Assembly (NCBI GenBank): GCA_026708265.1
Contig: JAPOVI010000047.1
Coordinates: 21,398-85,397, forward strand
DNA length: 64,000 bases
Source of the DNA: Acidobacteriota bacterium
GTDB lineage: Bacteria > Acidobacteriota > Vicinamibacteria > Vicinamibacterales > UBA8438
Direction: 5' to 3'
Below the pieces are notes generated by a model. It saw only the letters and a program-made list of their open reading frames with translations, ran no database searches and was not told where the DNA came from. Of the stretch, positions 56,889 through 64,000 are shown piece by piece (within the stretch, counting starts at the first letter, position 1; every line of letters begins with the position of its first letter). The position numbers were made by a program, and so were the translations under genes.

Positions 56889-59456
56889 CTACTCGCCGGC
56901 ATGCGAGGCGGGCAGACCCGGCGCATCCGGCGAAGCCGACGCCGGACTCGGTGATCGCGGCGCCGCGATGGCCGCCTCGATCCGCTCGCGGACATGAGCA
57001 GCGACTTCGAGCACCTCGGCGGGTGCACGGACCGACTGGCCGGCCACTTGGCGAAGGGCGATGATCAGCGGTGCTACCGCGTCGGCGGTCTCCCCATCCT
57101 CAGCCAGGATGTCGGCAAGGTCTCGCGCAGCCGCCCCGGCGTCGAGCAGGACGGGCACACGCGCCAGCATTTCTCGCAGCATCCGCGCGTCATCGACGAA
57201 CGCGGCGCAGATTGACCGCCATGTATTCAGCGCGGCGTCGCGTTCTCCTTGAACGAGTAGTGCGTGAGCCCTTACGCAATGTGCCCGCCACAACTCGAAC
57301 GCGACCCGGGCGTCGTCCGTCAACGTGCCACACCGACGTTGGAGGTCATCGATGGTCTGCAGGGATTCTTTCGGACGGCCCATCCTGACCTGTCGATCTC
57401 CCGTCGCAACCAGCGCTACGGCCACCGTCCGTTGCAGGTCCACTCTGTCACTCGCGCCGAATCGGCCAACCACCGCGGCATAGGCCGACAACTCCGCCTC
57501 CACCTCGCCCCGTTGACCGTGCGTGATCCCCTTGTTGACCAGCGCTTTGGCAACCACGACCTGGAGATCCGGTGCAACGCTGTCGCCGAAGCGCTTGACC
57601 ACGGCGTCGTAGACTGACAACTCCGCCTCCGCCTCGCCGCGTTGACCGTGCCCTGTGCCCTTGTTAAGCAACGCCCTGGCAACCACGACCCGCACGTCCG
57701 GCACGCCGCTATCGCCGAAACGCTCGACCACCGCACCGTAGGCGGCAAGCGCCGCGTCCATCTCGCCGCGTTGGCCGTGCGTAATGCCCTTATTGAACAG
57801 CGCCTTGGCTACCCGAACCTGCAGGTCCGGCGCCCCACTGTCGCCGAAACGCTCGACCACAGCGTCATAGGCTGACAACTCCGCCTCCACCTCGCCCCGT
57901 TGGCCGTGCGTAATCCCCTTGTTGACCAGCGCCTTGGCTACCTGAACCTGCAGGTCCGGCGCCCCACTGTCGCCGAAACGCTCGACCACAGCGTCATAGG
58001 CTGACAACTCCGCCTCCACCTCGCCCCGTTGGCCGTGCGTGATTCCCTTGTTGACCAGCGCCCGGGCAACCACGACCTGAAGGTCCGGCGCAGAGCTATC
58101 GCCGAAACGCTCGACGACCGCTTCGTAGGCCGACAGCTCCGCCTCCGTTTCGCCGCGCTTGCCGTGGGCGATTCCCTTGTTCACTAGCGCCTTAGTGACC
58201 TCCAGCTGTAGGTCTGACGCCGCGCTGGTCCCCAAGCGCGCCTTCCCCCGATCGCTCACCGCCAGTGCTGCCAGCTCATCGCCGCTATAGAACACCGTCA
58301 TGAACTGGATCAGGTGGCGGACGATCGCGGCCTCGCCGCGTTCCCGTCGTAGTTTGTAGTAAATGCTGTACAGCCGCTCCGCGGCAGCGTACCGCCGCTT
58401 CCTGCCTGTCCCTTCCACGAGCACGGCGCCCCGGTCGACCAGCCTTCCGAGCAGCGCGGAAACGGCACGTACGTCCGTGCGCGCCCGCGCCGCAATTTCA
58501 GCGGTGCTCGACGGTTGCCAGAGGTCGATCACCGCGAGATAGACGCGACGCTCCGTCTTGGCAAGCACATCCAGATGGCCTCGGAAGTACTCGGTGTGGT
58601 TATCGATCAGCGTCACCAGGTCTTCCAGAAGCTGTCGCAGCGACGCGTGGCGCGCCAACTCGGCGACGATTGCCAGCAGGCGTGGGCTGCCGCCGGTCAG
58701 GATCCGAAGCGGTTCGATCTCGCGCCCTTGTCCGACGTCGCCACTGACCATGTGCCAGAGATACCGGCATTCGTCGGTATCCAGCGGTTCCAAATCGACG
58801 ATGCGGAACTGCTCGAAGAACGGCTGCGCGGCGTCGTCGAGCCCCTTGAACCGACTGGTCGCGGTGGCAAGCAGAACGACCTGGGGTTCCGCCTGCAGCG
58901 TCTTGCGGAGCTTCCAGCCGAAATCGTCGTCGACGGCGTTGGACAGGGCCTGCAGATTCTCGACCATGAGCACGAGCCGCCTGCCCAACCGCTCCGCCGC
59001 TTCCAGGACGGCAGCATGTGCGCGATCCTCCGTGGCCCCGTCGTTCCATCGTGCGTTCAGATCGCCGTGCGTCGCGAGTAGCTCCCGGGAGTGCTCCGCA
59101 TCGCCGGCCTGCGCGCATGCCTGGGCCAGGTAGAACAACGCTTCGATCCAGAAGTCAGCCATCGTGAAGACTTCCTGGCTCTCTTCCATGAATCGGACCG
59201 GAAACAGACGCCCGGTGAGATCGGCGTTGGTTCGTAGCTCGACGCCGACGCGGGCCAACAGCATGGTCTTGCCCCGACCGCGCGGTGCGACGATGAGCAC
59301 GTGCTGACAAGACGATGAATCGAGATTCCCGCGCAGGACGTCGAGCACGAGGTCAAGCTCCCGGTGCCGGACCACGAACTGTCGGACCACCTCGTCATCC
59401 GACTGCAACGTCCCGGGGTTGAACTTACGGATCGGTCGGTCGTGCGCTCCGTTCAT
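56889..59456 (-). CDS. STAND-like NTPase: N-terminal P-loop ATPase, winged-helix region, C-terminal tandem TPR-like repeats
   Basis: 855 aa; Walker A 'IVAPRGRGKTMLLARV', Walker B-like 'LVLMVENLQAL', 'VVLLATATSRF', wHTH 'AEIAARARTDVRAVSALLGRLVDRGAVLVEGTGRKRRYAAAERLYSIYYKLRRERGE', then repeats 'KALVNKGITHGQRGEVEAELSAYDAVVERFGDSGAPDLQVQVA'. ATG overlaps the upstream gene's stop (ATGA). Confidence 0.88.
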   Translation of the reverse strand: MNGAHDRPIRKFNPGTLQSDDEVVRQFVVRHRELDLVLDVLRGNLDSSSCQHVLIVAPRGRGKTMLLARVGVELRTNADLTGRLFPVRFMEESQEVFTMADFWIEALFYLAQACAQAGDAEHSRELLATHGDLNARWNDGATEDRAHAAVLEAAERLGRRLVLMVENLQALSNAVDDDFGWKLRKTLQAEPQVVLLATATSRFKGLDDAAQPFFEQFRIVDLEPLDTDECRYLWHMVSGDVGQGREIEPLRILTGGSPRLLAIVAELARHASLRQLLEDLVTLIDNHTEYFRGHLDVLAKTERRVYLAVIDLWQPSSTAEIAARARTDVRAVSALLGRLVDRGAVLVEGTGRKRRYAAAERLYSIYYKLRRERGEAAIVRHLIQFMTVFYSGDELAALAVSDRGKARLGTSAASDLQLEVTKALVNKGIAHGKRGETEAELSAYEAVVERFGDSSAPDLQVVVARALVNKGITHGQRGEVEAELSAYDAVVERFGDSGAPDLQVQVAKALVNKGITHGQRGEVEAELSAYDAVVERFGDSGAPDLQVRVAKALFNKGITHGQRGEMDAALAAYGAVVERFGDSGVPDVRVVVARALLNKGTGHGQRGEAEAELSVYDAVVKRFGDSVAPDLQVVVAKALVNKGITHGQRGEVEAELSAYAAVVGRFGASDRVDLQRTVAVALVATGDRQVRMGRPKESLQTIDDLQRRCGTLTDDARVAFELWRAHCVRAHALLVQGERDAALNTWRSICAAFVDDARMLREMLARVPVLLDAGAAARDLADILAEDGETADAVAPLIIALRQVAGQSVRAPAEVLEVAAHVRERIEAAIAAPRSPSPASASPDAPGLPASHAGE
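57440..58235 (-). repeat. 129-bp (43-aa) tandem repeats, about 6 units, encoding TPR-like modules
   Basis: Unit KALVNKGITHGQRGEVEAELSAYDAVVERFGDSGAPDLQVQVA. DNA from 57815 recurs at 57944 with a ~97-bp perfectly identical stretch. Confidence 0.9.
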
Positions 59457-60688
59457 CGGTCCGCCCCGGGCATGTTTGCTGTGCGCGCCCGCTGCTCCAG
59501 CGGGACATGGTGACCGCGAAAGCGCGCAGACCACCAGTCTCTCAGCAGCCTCGACGGGAAGCGAAATCCGTCGTCGGCGTCCTCGAGATAGCCGTCGTGC
59601 GCCAGGACGTCCAGCACGTCGGTGATGCGACTGGGCACGTCGGCAGCGACCGGCGCGTAGCACTGTTCAAGGCCGCGCCTCGCAGTTGGCGTGAACGCTC
59701 CTTGGATGGCGGCTTCGGCCAGGATCTCCATCGCGATTGTGTGAAGGTCGTCTTCCAGCGCCTCCTTGAGACGCGTCTGGTAGTGCACGAGGTCGTTCTG
59801 CCCCGCCGGCCCGAGCAGCACCGTGCGGTAGACGGTGTCTACGTCCGCCACCGTCACTCGCTCGCGGTTGTTCATGACAGCGAACTCCCGCAACCGGGCG
59901 AAGAAGGACTGCACGTGGTGCGGAATGCCGAGCCCGATCGTGTCGTACACGGCGTCCGCCACGCCTTCCTCGACCCGCAACCCGTGGTTCGCGGCCAGAA
60001 AGTCGAAACACGTCGTGCTGGTGCGACGGTCCCACGGTCCCAAGCGCAGGGGATCGAGATAGTTGATGCGGTCGGGGATGCCGAGGCGCTGCACCAGGGG
60101 TGCGAGCCCGATGCTGCCGGATACGATGAGGACCGGAGAACCGGCGTCGATGCCTTGCATGGCGCCGCGCAGCCAGCTCAGGAACTCGTCGACCCGCCGA
60201 GAGCCGTCGCCATCCCTGTCGAGGATTCGCTTGAGGAGTATCGGCAGCTCATCAATGACCAGGAGAACCTGTTGTTCGCGCAGTGCGCATTCGCGGATCA
60301 GTTGTTCGCCGCGGCGGCGCCAGTTGCCGGCGTTCAGGCCGGCGCGGATCTTCAAGCGAAACTCGAGTGCGCTCACTTCGTCCACGTTCTCGGTGAACCA
60401 GCGCAACCCCGTGGTGACACGCGAGGCGACCGGATGCAGAGCCTGCGCGATGTCGGCGATCACGTCCTCCGCACAGGTCGCGCCTTCGACGTCGGTGAAG
60501 AGGACGACCCATGCCTCGAGTTGAAGCCGTCGTCCCAGCTCTCGCACGATGCTGGTCTTCCCCATGCGCCGCTGGCCGGTCAGCAACGTGTGGTTGCCGG
60601 CGCGGACCCGCGCGTCCAGGACCTGCAACTCGGATTCGCGATTGAAGAAGTCGTCTCCGCTCACCCAGCGGCCCGTTGCCAATCTCAT
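59453..60688 (-). CDS. P-loop ATP-binding protein (archaeal-type ATPase/AAA-like) with C-terminal wHTH-like region
   Basis: 411 aa; Walker A 'LLTGQRRMGKTSIVREL', Walker B 'VLLVIDELPILL', 'VLIVSGSIGLAPL', C-terminal 'VLDVLAHDGYLEDADDGFRFPSRLLRDWWSARF'. GGAGG 5 nt upstream of ATG. Confidence 0.88.
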   Translation of the reverse strand: MRLATGRWVSGDDFFNRESELQVLDARVRAGNHTLLTGQRRMGKTSIVRELGRRLQLEAWVVLFTDVEGATCAEDVIADIAQALHPVASRVTTGLRWFTENVDEVSALEFRLKIRAGLNAGNWRRRGEQLIRECALREQQVLLVIDELPILLKRILDRDGDGSRRVDEFLSWLRGAMQGIDAGSPVLIVSGSIGLAPLVQRLGIPDRINYLDPLRLGPWDRRTSTTCFDFLAANHGLRVEEGVADAVYDTIGLGIPHHVQSFFARLREFAVMNNRERVTVADVDTVYRTVLLGPAGQNDLVHYQTRLKEALEDDLHTIAMEILAEAAIQGAFTPTARRGLEQCYAPVAADVPSRITDVLDVLAHDGYLEDADDGFRFPSRLLRDWWSARFRGHHVPLEQRARTANMPGADR

Positions 60689-60700
60689 GCGGACCCTCCA

Positions 60701-60760
60701 GTCAACCGATCTGTTGACACTCTATCCGTCAACAAATTCGTTGTCAACGAGATCGTTGAC
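60701..60760 (-). promoter_or_regulatory. Promoter with three palindromic operator-like sites for the NTPase operon
   Basis: Minus strand TTGACA (60742-60747), 17-nt spacer, TAGAGT (60719-60724). Palindromes GTCAAC-CGATCT-GTTGAC (60701-60718), CAAC-N6-GTTG (60730-60743), GTCAACGA-GA-TCGTTGAC (60743-60760). Confidence 0.75.
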
Positions 60761-60880
60761 TCCGGCTTTCTGGTCACACCACGTCACAGACCGACCGGCA
60801 GGGAGCGGCCTCGTCAGGGCAGGTTCCCTTGCGGCGTGCACTCGGTCGACCGTGGAACTTGCGGTGATAGACTCCCGCGG

Positions 60881-61657
60881 GTGACGCGCGTCTCGGTCAT
60901 CGTCATCACGAAGGACGAGGCGCGCAACGTCGGCGGGGCGCTCGAGTCGGTCCGCTGGGCCGACGACATCGTCGTGGTCGACTCCGGCAGCAGGGACGAC
61001 ACCGTCGCCGTCGCCCGCCGCCATACCGACCGGGTGGTCACGCACGACTGGCCGGGGTACGGCGCGCAGAAGAACTTCGCCGCGGGGCTCGCGGCGCACG
61101 ACTGGGTGCTGTCGCTCGACGCCGACGAGCGCGTCACGCCGGCCCTGGCGCGGGAGATTCGCGCACTGCTCGCGGCGGGCCCCGAGAAGCGGGGCTACCG
61201 CATCCCGCGGGTGACGCGCTATCTCGGACGGTGGATCCGCTCCACCGACTGGTATCCGGACCGGCAGTTGCGGCTGTACGACCGGCGGACGGGACGCTGG
61301 AACGACCGGCGCGTGCACGAGTCGGTCGCCGTCGACGGCGCCGTGGGCCGACTGGAGGGCGAGCTCGAGCACCATGCGTACAGGGACATCGCGCACCACC
61401 TGTGGACGATCGATCGCTACTCGACGCTCGCGGCCGACCAGATGGGCGCCGAGGGACGGCGCGTGCGGTGGTTGGACCTCGTCGCTCGCCCACCGCTGGC
61501 TTTCCTGCGCAACTACGTCGCGCGCCTCGGCGTGCGCGACGGAGCGCCCGGACTGATCGTCTCGATCCTCAACTCCTACTACGTGTTCCTCAAGCACGCG
61601 AAGCGCTGGGAGCAGCAGAGGGCGACCGGTACCGACCCCGGTTTGCCGAAGTCATGA
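60881..61657 (+). CDS. Glycosyltransferase family 2 protein (WaaE/KdtX-like)
   Basis: GTG start; 'VSVIVITKDEARNVGGALESVRWADDIVVVDSGSRDDTVAVARRHTDRVVTHDWPGYGAQKNFAAGLAAHDWVLSLDADERVT'. Confidence 0.95.
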   Translation: MTRVSVIVITKDEARNVGGALESVRWADDIVVVDSGSRDDTVAVARRHTDRVVTHDWPGYGAQKNFAAGLAAHDWVLSLDADERVTPALAREIRALLAAGPEKRGYRIPRVTRYLGRWIRSTDWYPDRQLRLYDRRTGRWNDRRVHESVAVDGAVGRLEGELEHHAYRDIAHHLWTIDRYSTLAADQMGAEGRRVRWLDLVARPPLAFLRNYVARLGVRDGAPGLIVSILNSYYVFLKHAKRWEQQRATGTDPGLPKS

Positions 61658-61707
61658 ACCCTTAGGAGGACGTGGCCGCGGCAACGGGCGTTCGGTACCG
61701 ACCCCGG
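61627..61707. repeat. Two direct copies of CGGTACCGACCCCGG, 66 bp apart
   Basis: 15-bp exact repeats at 61627-61641 (inside the GT2 3' end) and 61693-61707 (intergenic). Confidence 0.7.
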
Positions 61708-61763
61708 CGCCGGTAGGTCGCGATAGGCGCAACGCGAGCCGGCATCGCGCTCCTCGCTCACCG

Positions 61764-62876
61764 ATGTTCTCCCTCCATGTCGACACGGCGCGCACGTGGC
61801 GCGGGGGCCAGCAGCAGGTCCGGCTGACCGTCGACGGCCTGCGCGCGGCGGGTCAGCGGGCCGCGCTGGTGGCTCACCCGCGGGGCGAGCTGCACCGCCG
61901 CGCGGACGGCGAGGCGGACCTCTTCCCGCTGGCCGCCGGCGGCGAGCTGGCCCCGCGCGCCGCGTGGCGAATGCGCCGGCTGCTCGACCGCCTCCGACCC
62001 GACGTCGTCCACGCCCACGATGCGCACGCCCTGGCCGTGGCCGCCGTCGCCGTCGCGCTGGCCGGCCGGGAGCGCCCGCACCTCGTTGCGTCGCGCCGGG
62101 TCGACTTCCACGTCGGCCGCAATCCGCTGTCGCGCTGGAAGTACCGCCGCGTCGACCGCTTCCTCTGCGCGTCCGACGCGATCCGCCGCATGCTGATCGA
62201 GGACGGGGTGCCGGCCGGACGAGTTGCCGTGGTCCACGAGGGAGTCGACGTCGACCGCATCGCCGGGCTCCCGGCGCTCGACCCGCATCGGGAACTCGGG
62301 CTGCCGGCCGGCGCGCCGGTCGTCGGCAACATCGCGGCGCTCGTGCCGCACAAGGGCCAGCAGCACCTGCTCGACGCCGCGGCGCGCGTCGTCGCCGAGG
62401 TGCCGGAAGCGCGCTTCGTGATCGTGGGGGCGGGCGAGCTCGAGGGCGCCCTGGTCGCGCAGGTCGCCCGGCTGGGCCTCGGGGGGCACGTCTTCCTGAC
62501 GGGGTTCCGGACCGACGCCCTCTCGCTGCTCAAGGCGTTCGACCTGTTCGTGATGAGCTCGGTGACGGAGGGCCTCGGGACGTCCGTTCTCGATGCGATG
62601 GCCTGCGGCCGGGCGGTCGTCGCCACCCGCGCGGGCGGGATTCCCGAGAGCGTCGTCGACGGCGAGACCGGGCTCCTCGTCCCGACCCGGGACCCGGACG
62701 CGCTCGCCTCGGCCGTCGTGCGCCTGCTCCGCGACGCGAATCTCCGAAGGGCGCTGGGCAGAGCCGGCCGGGCCCGGGCTCGCGCGCGCTTCAGCGCCGC
62801 CCGCATGGTCGCCGAGACCATTGCCGCGTACGACGCCCTGGCGGGCGGCGGCAGCCGCGGCCGCGGGCCCCGCTGA
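61764..62876 (+). CDS. Glycosyltransferase family 4 protein
   Basis: 370 aa; 'GGQQQVRLTVDGLRAAGQRAALVAHPRGEL', 'GNIAALVPHKGQQHLLDAAARVVAEVPEARFVIVGAGELEGAL', 'TEGLGTSVLDAMACGRAVVATRAGGIPESVVDGETGLLV'. Confidence 0.96.
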   Translation: MFSLHVDTARTWRGGQQQVRLTVDGLRAAGQRAALVAHPRGELHRRADGEADLFPLAAGGELAPRAAWRMRRLLDRLRPDVVHAHDAHALAVAAVAVALAGRERPHLVASRRVDFHVGRNPLSRWKYRRVDRFLCASDAIRRMLIEDGVPAGRVAVVHEGVDVDRIAGLPALDPHRELGLPAGAPVVGNIAALVPHKGQQHLLDAAARVVAEVPEARFVIVGAGELEGALVAQVARLGLGGHVFLTGFRTDALSLLKAFDLFVMSSVTEGLGTSVLDAMACGRAVVATRAGGIPESVVDGETGLLVPTRDPDALASAVVRLLRDANLRRALGRAGRARARARFSAARMVAETIAAYDALAGGGSRGRGPR

Positions 62877-62986
62877 AGCACGGCCGAGCGCCGGAAGCCC
62901 GGCGGCGCCGATCCCCGCGCCGTCGCCGCCTCAGTGCCCGTCGTTCGGCCCCGGCGCGGCAGGCGCATCGTCACGACGCCGGACGG

Positions 62987-64000
62987 TCAGGACGCCCCGA
63001 GCACCTCCGCGCCCGCTACCGCATCGTTCACGTAGACCGGACGCCCGGCGATGACGGTTCCGGCCACGGCGCCGCGCAGCCGCCATCCGTCGAAGGGCGT
63101 GTTGCGTCCCTTCGACCGGAAGCGGGACGCGGTGACCTCCGTGGGCGCATCGGGCGCGAGGATGGTGAGATCGGCGGCCGAGCCGGGCGCCAGCGTGCCG
63201 CCCTCGACCCGCAGGATGCGGGCCGGGTTCCGGGCCAGGAGCTCCACGAGCCGGGGCAGCCCCACCACGCCCCGGTGCACGAGGCGATCGAGCGCGAGCG
63301 GCACCGCCGTCTCGAGGCCGATCACACCGAACGGCGCCCGGTCGAACTCCAGCGCCTTCTCGTCCGCGTGGTGCGGCGCGTGGTCCGTGGCGATGGCGTC
63401 GATGCTGCCGTCGGCGAGCCCCTCGAGCATGGCGGTGCGGTCCTCGCCGGCCCTGAGCGGCGGGTTCATCTTGAAGTTGGTGTCGTACTCCAGCTCGTCG
63501 TCGGTCAGGATGAAATGGTGCGGCGTCACCTCGCAGGTCACGGCGATGTCGCGCTCCTTGCCCGATCGGACGGCCCGCAGCGAGCCGCGCGCGCTCATGT
63601 GGGCGACGTGCACCGCGCCGCCCGCGAGCTCGCTCAGGGTGACGTCGCGCTCCACCATCACCACCTCCGCGGCGCCCGGAATCCCGCGCAGGCCGAGGGC
63701 GGCGGCGCGGTAGCCCTCGTGCACGACGCCGTCGCCCTTGAGAGACGGATCCTCGCAGTGGTTGATGACCGGCATATCGAACATCGACACGTACTCGAGC
63801 GCGCGACGCATCACGAGCGCGTCCGCGATGGGGTGACCGTCGTCGGACACCGCCACGCATCCGGCCGCGCGCAGCTCGCGGATCTCCGTCAGGCGCTGCC
63901 CCTCGGACCCGACGGTCGCCGCCCCGATCGGGTAGACGCGGGCCAGGCCGGCCGCCGCCGCCTTGCGCACGATCTCCTCCGTCACGCCCGCGTGGTCGTT
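62987..64000 (-). CDS. pyrC: Dihydroorotase, partial (5' end beyond the window edge)
   Basis: 'VINHCEDPSLKGDGVVHEGYRAAALGLRGIPGAAEVVMVERDVTLSELAGGAVHVAHMSARGSL', 'MNPPLRAGEDRTAMLEGLADGSIDAIATDHAPHHADEKALEFDRAPFGVIGLETAVPLALDRLV'. N-terminal metal-binding HxH not in window. Confidence 0.95.
   Translation of the reverse strand, partial: NDHAGVTEEIVRKAAAAGLARVYPIGAATVGSEGQRLTEIRELRAAGCVAVSDDGHPIADALVMRRALEYVSMFDMPVINHCEDPSLKGDGVVHEGYRAAALGLRGIPGAAEVVMVERDVTLSELAGGAVHVAHMSARGSLRAVRSGKERDIAVTCEVTPHHFILTDDELEYDTNFKMNPPLRAGEDRTAMLEGLADGSIDAIATDHAPHHADEKALEFDRAPFGVIGLETAVPLALDRLVHRGVVGLPRLVELLARNPARILRVEGGTLAPGSAADLTILAPDAPTEVTASRFRSKGRNTPFDGWRLRGAVAGTVIAGRPVYVNDAVAGAEVLGAS

Noticed and set aside
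57440-58235. CRISPR-like periodicity in the repeat block
   Set aside because: Period is 129 bp with no unique spacers and in-frame coding throughout; it is a protein repeat, not CRISPR.

Overview
High-GC bacterial chromosome segment. The gene content suggests Acidobacteriota, possibly Vicinamibacteria, but that is inference only. Most of the window is well-ordered housekeeping DNA: ychF (partial)-murJ-rhomboid; a fused alpha/beta 2-oxoacid dehydrogenase E1; an F0-only ATP synthase cluster (atpZ-I-B-E-F); a complex I operon lacking every Fe-S/FMN subunit (nuoA-C-D-H-J-K-L-M-N); two secreted VWA proteins; heme genes (ccsA/hemX, hemA, hemC, SUMT-hemD fusion, hemB, hemL); a cytochrome c/Cu-monooxygenase-like pair; ispG; a cobalamin cluster (cobO, cobQ, btuD, btuC, riboswitch, btuF, cbiB, cbiZ); rseP-dxr-cdsA-uppS-truA; a TolC-like protein; glycosyltransferases; and a partial dihydroorotase. 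Two regions stand out. (1) 10.5-14.2 kb, between the F0 and complex I operons, is a decayed accessory island with a pglW (BREX/Pgl-type) N-terminal fragment, a frameshifted NYN-domain gene, other frameshifted small genes, structured palindromes, and a truncated paralogue of a small coiled-coil gene at the opposite border. (2) 56.9-60.8 kb is a two-gene operon of P-loop NTPases. One has a STAND-like layout (NTPase, winged helix, then 43-aa TPR-like repeats that are nearly identical at DNA level). A promoter carrying three GTCAAC-N6-GTTGAC-type palindromes lies just upstream. This is the best candidate in the window for an undescribed conflict/defence or signalling system.
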